From Actinomycetota bacterium (GTDB taxonomy: Bacteria > Actinomycetota > Thermoleophilia > Gaiellales > Gaiellaceae): a DNA stretch of 9,508 bases. A model generated the notes under the pieces. It was not told the origin of the DNA. It saw only the letters and a program-made list of their open reading frames with translations, and ran no database searches. The DNA is taken from NCBI GenBank assembly GCA_016870235.1, contig VGCB01000061.1, positions 1-9,508 of the forward strand, in the 5' to 3' direction. How positions within the stretch are numbered: position 1 is the first letter of the stretch; each line of letters begins with the position of its first letter. Shown one piece after another: positions 6,206-9,508 of the stretch. A program made the translations under genes and the position numbers.

Positions 6206-6316
6206 GCGGTGCGTTCCGCGTCGTCTCGGGAGCTCCCGACCGGCCGTAGGTCGTGACGTGTTCCGCGACGGTGCGTCGTCGAGTCGAGGATCGCGGGACG
6301 TCTCGCTGTCGCTGCC

Positions 6317-6713
6317 GTGCCCGCACTTCCGCGGGCGGCCGGGCCGGGGGCTGAAGCAACCCGCCGTCTCGTGGCCCACGTGTCCGCGATGGCTGTCGTC
6401 ACGTCGCTCGTTCACACAGTCCTCCTGGCTTCTCGGTGGGTGTGCGGTCGTCGCGTCGATCCTCGACGGCGTCATGATCGGTCCGAGCATGGGAATGGCG
6501 TCGCTCGTGTTCGAGGAGATCGGCGTTGCCCAGGCGATCGGCTTCGCGGTCATGGTCACCGTCGGCGGCGCCGGTCTGGCGGCGGGGTCGGCGCTCGCCG
6601 GCAGGATCGCAGAGGCCCTCGACGACGAGGCCGCGTGTGCGGCGATGGCAGCCACCTGCGCGATCACCGCGGCTGGAGTCCGGCGGGCGCCGCGAAGTCG
6701 CAGGCCGGCCTGA
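6317..6713 (+). pseudogene. Likely remnant of an MFS transporter C-terminus
   Basis: The 564 bases between the barrel protein and the methyltransferase hold no intact gene I recognise. In one frame, about 6426-6713, the product is strongly hydrophobic: WLLGGCAVVASILDGVMIGP, then FEEIGVAQAIGFAVMVTVGG, AGLAAGSALAGRIAEAL and AACAAMAATCAITAAGV. The spacing of small residues, the A-G-x-A-L-A-G-R/L-I motif and the final alanine-rich helix match the last three helices (10-12) of major facilitator exporters. Upstream, a neighbouring frame (about 6317-6425, containing MAVVTSLVHTVLLAS) also looks membrane-like, suggesting a frame break near 6425. No convincing start or Shine-Dalgarno sequence is present. 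I read it as a decayed transporter tail; a small membrane protein starting at ATG 6474 or 6489 is the alternative. From 6206 to 6316 I see nothing. Confidence 0.4.
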
Positions 6714-6727
6714 GGCTCCTCGATCGG

Positions 6728-6733
6728 TACCCT
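6728..6733 (+). promoter_or_regulatory. -10 element for leaderless methyltransferase mRNA
   Basis: TACCCT fits TANNNT and ends 9 bases before GTG 6743, where no Shine-Dalgarno sequence is present. No -35 match is seen. The same arrangement appears at 8173-8178 and 5378-5383. Confidence 0.4.
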
Positions 6734-6742
6734 GGGCCGGCC

Positions 6743-8104
6743 GTGGCCGCCCCGGTTCGCAAGGGAGAGGAGCTCGAGCTCCGCGTCGACTCGCTCGCCT
6801 ACGGCGGCAACGGCGTCGCGCGGCACGACGGGTTCGTCGTCTTCGTGCGGCGCGCGCTCCCCGGCGACACCGTCCGGGCTCGCGTGACCAAGGTGAAGCG
6901 CGGGTACGCGGAGGCGTCGGTGAGCGAGGTCGTCGAGCCCGGCGCTGGCCGGGTGCCCGCCGCGTGCGAGCACTTCGGCCTCTGCGGCGGCTGCCGCTTC
7001 CAGGACTACGCCTACGAGCTGCAGCTCGCCGCCAAGCACGACCAGGTGCGCGACGCGCTCGTCCGGCTCGGCGGCGTCGCCGAGCCTCCGCTCGAGCCGA
7101 TCGTGCCGGCGCGGTCGCAGCTCGCGTACCGCAACAAGCTCGAGTACTCCTTCACGCACACCGCCGACGGGCTCGGGCTCGGCTTCCATCGCGCCGGCCG
7201 CTGGGACGAGGTGCTCGACCTTCGCACCTGCCACCTGACGACCGACCTCGGCAACGCGATTCGGGCCACCGTGCGCGGCTGGGCGCGGGAGGAGGGGCTC
7301 GAGGCCTACGACCAGAACACGCAGTCGGGCTACCTCAGGCACCTCGTCGTCCGCGAGGGCCGCAACACCGGGCAGGCGCTCGTGATGCTCGTCACCGCCC
7401 CGGGCGAGCGGTTCGACCCCGACTACCTGATCGAGACGCTCCGCCGCTTCCCGGAGGTGCGGTCGATCCACTGGGCGGTCAACGACACGCCCGCCGAGGT
7501 GACGAACCTGCCGTCGAGGCTCCTCTGGGGCGAGGAGTGGATCGAGGAGGAGATCCTCGGCCTCCGCTTCCGGGTGCGCCCGAACGCGTTCCTGCAGACG
7601 AACACGGAGATGGCGGAGGAGCTGTACCGGCTGGCGATCGCCGCCGCCGGGCTGACCGGATCGGAGACCGTCTACGACCTCTACTGCGGCACCGGCACGA
7701 TCGGCCTCGCTCTGGCCGGGAAGGCGCTGACGGTGTGGGGCATCGAGATCTCGGAGGAGGCCGTCGCGTGCGCGATCGAGAACGCGGCGCTGAACGGCGT
7801 CACGAACGCCGCGTTCTTCGCCGGCAACGTCGGGCAGGTGCTCGAGGAGCTGCGGGAGCGGGCAGGCGATCCCGACGTCGTCGTCGTCGACCCCCCGCGT
7901 GCCGGGCTCGCGGGCAAGGGGCTCCGGCGCACGGGCGCGCTCGGGGCGCCGCGGCTCGTCTACGTGTCGTGCAACCCGACGACGCTCGCGGGCGATCTCA
8001 AGGTGCTCCGGGACGAGTACGGCTACACGCTACGGCGCTGCACCCCGGTCGACATGTTCCCGCACACGCCGCACATCGAGAGCGTCTCGCTCCTCGAACG
8101 GTAG
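6743..8104 (+). CDS. rlmD: Class I SAM-dependent 23S rRNA (uracil-C5)-methyltransferase, TrmA/RlmD family
   Basis: 453 residues from GTG 6743. Domains in order: an N-terminal TRAM RNA-binding domain (residues 6-64, with VDSLAYGGNGVARHDGFVVF), and an iron-sulfur site formed by Cys75, Cys81 and Cys84 (CEHFGLCGGC), probably with Cys163. A central RNA-recognition part ends at FLQTNTEM, followed by a Rossmann methyltransferase with the SAM loop YDLYCGTGTIG (311-321). The DPPRAG motif is at 383-388, the nucleophilic Cys410 in SCNP, and the general-base Glu446 in HTPHIESVSLL. These residues define enzymes that methylate uracil C5 in RNA via a covalent Cys adduct, in E. coli at U1939 (RlmD) and U747 (RlmC) of 23S rRNA; the exact target here is unproven. 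There is no Shine-Dalgarno sequence, and TACCCT 9 bases upstream suggests a leaderless mRNA. It appears to be transcribed alone, with a hairpin following its stop. Confidence 0.92.
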   Translation: MAAPVRKGEELELRVDSLAYGGNGVARHDGFVVFVRRALPGDTVRARVTKVKRGYAEASVSEVVEPGAGRVPAACEHFGLCGGCRFQDYAYELQLAAKHDQVRDALVRLGGVAEPPLEPIVPARSQLAYRNKLEYSFTHTADGLGLGFHRAGRWDEVLDLRTCHLTTDLGNAIRATVRGWAREEGLEAYDQNTQSGYLRHLVVREGRNTGQALVMLVTAPGERFDPDYLIETLRRFPEVRSIHWAVNDTPAEVTNLPSRLLWGEEWIEEEILGLRFRVRPNAFLQTNTEMAEELYRLAIAAAGLTGSETVYDLYCGTGTIGLALAGKALTVWGIEISEEAVACAIENAALNGVTNAAFFAGNVGQVLEELRERAGDPDVVVVDPPRAGLAGKGLRRTGALGAPRLVYVSCNPTTLAGDLKVLRDEYGYTLRRCTPVDMFPHTPHIESVSLLER

Positions 8105-8113
8105 AAGCCTTTG

Positions 8114-8149
8114 GGTCGGCCCCGGCGTGACCGTCGGGACGCCCCGACC
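8114..8149 (+). terminator. Possible terminator after the methyltransferase gene
   Basis: GGTCGG (8114-8119) pairs with CCGACC (8144-8149), and inside it GGCGT (8124-8128) pairs with ACGCC (8139-8143) after a CCCC bulge, closing on a 10-base loop. It begins 9 bases after the stop codon. No T-run follows, so it would be a GC-only terminator. It lies upstream of the sigma factor promoter. Confidence 0.42.
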
Positions 8150-8172
8150 ACGGGGAAGCGGCTGCGCTCGTG

Positions 8173-8178
8173 TAGCCT
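8173..8178 (+). promoter_or_regulatory. -10 element upstream of the sigma factor gene
   Basis: TAGCCT fits TANNNT and ends 9 bases before GTG 8188. No -35 match is visible. Leaderless transcription is inferred from the spacing and depends on which start of the disrupted sigma gene is real. Confidence 0.33.
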
Positions 8179-8480
8179 GCCGTCACGGTGGTGGATTCCG
8201 ATGCCGGCTTCGGAGAGAGATCTCCGCCGCCGCGGACGGCGACGAGCAGGCCCTGACGGCGCTGTACCGACGGTACACGCCTGCGCTCCAGGCCTACCTT
8301 CGCTCGCAGCGCCCCGTCGACGCCGACGACCTCCTGCAGGAGACGTGGATCGCTGCGGGGCGGGGGCTCCGCCGCTTCACGGGCGACGCCGACGACTTCC
8401 GCCGCTGGATCTTCGCGATCGCGCATCGGCGCCTGGTCGACCTCCACCGGTCGGATCGCCGGCGACCGCGGTCGACGTCC

Positions 8481-8487
8481 GGGGGGG
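8481..8487 (+). other. G7 homopolymer at the sigma factor frame break
   Basis: A run of seven G between sigma regions 2 and 4. Six G would keep both regions in one frame. Such tracts are prone to both sequencing and replication slippage. Confidence 0.8.
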
Positions 8488-8807
8488 CACGAGCGCTACG
8501 AGCCCGCGACCGCAGGCGGCGCCGAGGACGACGCGCTCGCCGCGATCGGGTCGCGCGCCGCCCTCGAGCAGGTGGCGGCGCTCCCGCCGCACGAGGCCGA
8601 GGTCGTGATGCTGCGAGTCGTTGCGGGGCTCTCCGCCGAGGATGTGGCTCGTGTCACCGGACGGAGCCCGGGGGCCGTCCGCGTGCTCCAGCATCGGGCC
8701 CTCAGACGGCTCGCCGACTTCTTTACGAGGACGCTCGTCACGATCAAGTGCCTGGCCGCCGACCTGGGCGCCGCCTTCGTCGAGGCCGAGAGCTCCGCTG
8801 TAACGCG

Positions 8808-8829
8808 AGGAAGGCTTCTTGCGATGTAG
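8808..8829 (+). promoter_or_regulatory. Shine-Dalgarno followed by an ATG-TAG start-stop
   Basis: AGGAAGG (8808-8814) stands 9 bases before ATG 8824-8826, which is immediately followed by TAG, the sigma stop codon. The anti-sigma ATG at 8835 is 20 bases from the same Shine-Dalgarno sequence and has no better one. A ribosome could load here and re-initiate a few bases later, coupling anti-sigma synthesis to translation of sigma. Confidence 0.35.
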
Positions 8830-8834
8830 AGCAG

Positions 8835-9508
8835 ATGGCTTCCTCGCCTCTCGACGAGAACGTGGACCGGCTCCTCGACGGAGCCGGCGACGACGAGGAC
8901 ACGGCGCTCGCCGATCTCGCCGCGGCCCTCGGCGAGCTCCGTGGGCTCCGCGAGGCCGAGCTCGATCCCGAGCTCGAGGAGACGATCGTCCGTGCGATGA
9001 GGCTCGCCGTCGCGGGCAACGGACGGCGCCGACGGCTCTTTGCCCCCAGGCCGCTGCTGACCCGAACCCGTGTCGCCGTCGTCTTCGCGGTCGCGCTGCT
9101 CGTCGGCAGTGTCGGCATCTCCGTCGCATCCGGGCCCAACGCCCCGCTCGACGCGGCGCACGCGCTGCTTCGCGGCCTCGGGCTCGAGGACGCCGAGGAG
9201 GACCGGCGCGATCGCGCCCGCGACGAGGCAGAGCGGGCGAGAGACGAGGCAGAGCGGGAGGCGGAGCGAAGGGCGGACGAGCTCGAGCGGAGGAGCGACG
9301 ACGCGGAGCGCCAGGGAGAGGCGATCGAGACGAGCCGCGAAGACGAGGTCGAGCGGCCCGCCTCCCGGCGGTCGAGCGGCTCCGAGGACGGCCCGGTCGG
9401 CCGGAGGAAGGCGCCGCAGGGTCACACGGGCTCCGCCCGCGACTGGGCTGCCTGCGTCCGCACGCAACGGGCGCGACACGACGCGTCGGACGCGACGTCG
9501 CGATTCGA
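8835..9508 (+). CDS. Putative membrane-anchored anti-sigma factor with coiled-coil extracytoplasmic region (C-terminus cut by window)
   Basis: The frame is open from ATG 8835 to the window end (224 codons and more). The cytoplasmic N-terminus (about residues 1-79) is acidic then basic: PLDENVDRLLDGAGDDEDTA, LADLAAALGELRGLREAELD, then GRRRRL. A single transmembrane helix follows (about 80-98, VAVVFAVALLVGSVGISVA). Outside, residues 115-170 form a highly charged coiled coil with DEAERAR heptads, then a Ser/Gly-rich linker and a Trp-Ala-Ala-Cys-Val segment (about 204-208). I recognise no zinc-binding H-x-x-x-C-x-x-C motif of ZAS-type anti-sigma factors, so the assignment rests on topology and on the position 5 bases after an ECF sigma gene. 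It would hold the sigma factor at the membrane until an envelope signal arrives. The target signal is unknown. Confidence 0.68.
   Translation, partial: MASSPLDENVDRLLDGAGDDEDTALADLAAALGELRGLREAELDPELEETIVRAMRLAVAGNGRRRRLFAPRPLLTRTRVAVVFAVALLVGSVGISVASGPNAPLDAAHALLRGLGLEDAEEDRRDRARDEAERARDEAEREAERRADELERRSDDAERQGEAIETSREDEVERPASRRSSGSEDGPVGRRKAPQGHTGSARDWAACVRTQRARHDASDATSRF
9222..9258 (+). repeat. Heptad-encoding 21-base tandem repeat
   Basis: GACGAGGCAGAGCGGG occurs at 9222-9237 and again at 9243-9258, a 21-base period. Each unit encodes D-E-A-E-R plus two residues, exactly one coiled-coil heptad of the anti-sigma candidate. More diverged copies may continue to about 9300. Confidence 0.7.

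Larger units (their letters stand above)
8188..8829 (+). pseudogene. ECF-type RNA polymerase sigma factor, reading frame broken (two apparent indels)
   Basis: Region 2 is read from about 8220: ISAAADGDEQALTALYRRYT, then DADDLLQETWIAAGRGLRRF and FRRWIFAIAHRRLVDLHRSD, the core-binding and -10-recognition helices. Region 4 lies in a different frame from 8488: LEQVAALPPHEAEVVMLRVV, then GLSAEDVARVTGRSPGAVRV and LQHRALRRLADFF, the -35-binding helix-turn-helix. The frames join if the G7 run at 8481-8487 is read as six G. No start codon exists in the region 2 frame; GTG 8188 joins it if a GA is removed from the GAGAGAGA tract (8213-8220), or ATG 8201 if one base is removed there. Region 4 is followed by an unusual tail of about 34 residues. 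With the membrane anti-sigma candidate 5 bases downstream, this would be a signal-responsive sigma/anti-sigma pair. Sequencing error is the simplest explanation for the breaks. Confidence 0.8.

Noticed and set aside
5780..7471. 563-codon minus-strand open frame
   Set aside because: It is antisense to the second barrel protein, the transporter remnant and the methyltransferase, with no recognisable motif.
6526..8130. 534-codon plus-strand frame over the methyltransferase
   Set aside because: It is an Arg/Ala-rich shadow; the TRAM, Fe-S and SAM motifs are all in the other frame.
1..9508. CRISPR arrays, tRNA/rRNA genes, insertion sequences, attachment sites, origins
   Set aside because: I saw no regularly spaced repeats, tRNA-like cloverleaf with TTCGA-type arm in context, transposase motifs or terminal inverted repeats.

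Overview
The window is high-GC DNA with dense coding on both strands, many GTG starts and several genes without a Shine-Dalgarno sequence but with a TANNNT -10 hexamer just upstream of the start codon. This suits a high-GC Actinomycetota; the style of the sigma/anti-sigma pair and the leaderless starts would fit Thermoleophilia-like lineages, but that placement is inference from style, not a database match.

Layout. On the minus strand at the left edge are the first 76 codons of a secreted NMT1/THI5-like ABC substrate-binding protein (1-229), preceded in the same direction by a VOC/glyoxalase-fold protein (326-754). A MarR-family regulator (807-1265) diverges from them, and the gap between them holds a near-palindromic, two-way -10 sequence. 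A clear promoter (TTGACC-N17-TATACA) then drives a pyruvate-carboxyltransferase/HMGL-like (DRE-TIM) protein (1358-2692), whose signature catalytic and metal-binding positions look substituted. It is followed by a class I bacterial cytochrome P450 (2799-4069) broken by an apparent 1-base deletion. Converging on the P450, with a 6-bp overlap of the two 3' ends, is a PLP fold-type I aminotransferase on the minus strand (4064-5326). Divergent from the aminotransferase, a second TTGACC-N17 promoter precedes a 20-codon leaderless mini-ORF. Its stop overlaps the GTG of a small dimeric alpha/beta-barrel protein (5452-5787), and a second barrel protein follows (5882-6178).

From 6179 to 6742 there is only an apparent remnant of an MFS transporter C-terminus. 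A housekeeping-type gene follows: a TRAM-domain, Fe-S, TrmA/RlmD-like RNA uracil-C5 methyltransferase (6743-8104). The right end carries an ECF sigma factor (about 8188-8829) that needs two frame corrections (a GA repeat and a G7 run), followed 5 bases later by a membrane-anchored, coiled-coil anti-sigma candidate cut by the window edge (8835-9508).

Working together. The left two thirds look like an accessory catabolic or biosynthetic locus: uptake (binding protein), VOC and P450 chemistry, a lyase/synthase-fold enzyme, an aminotransferase, small barrel proteins and a MarR sensor. The substrate cannot be read from the sequence. The best candidate for something undescribed is the HMGL-like protein with an altered active site, together with its neighbours. 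Three probable indels in two genes mean that sequencing error must be excluded before pseudogene or regulated-frameshift ideas are taken seriously.
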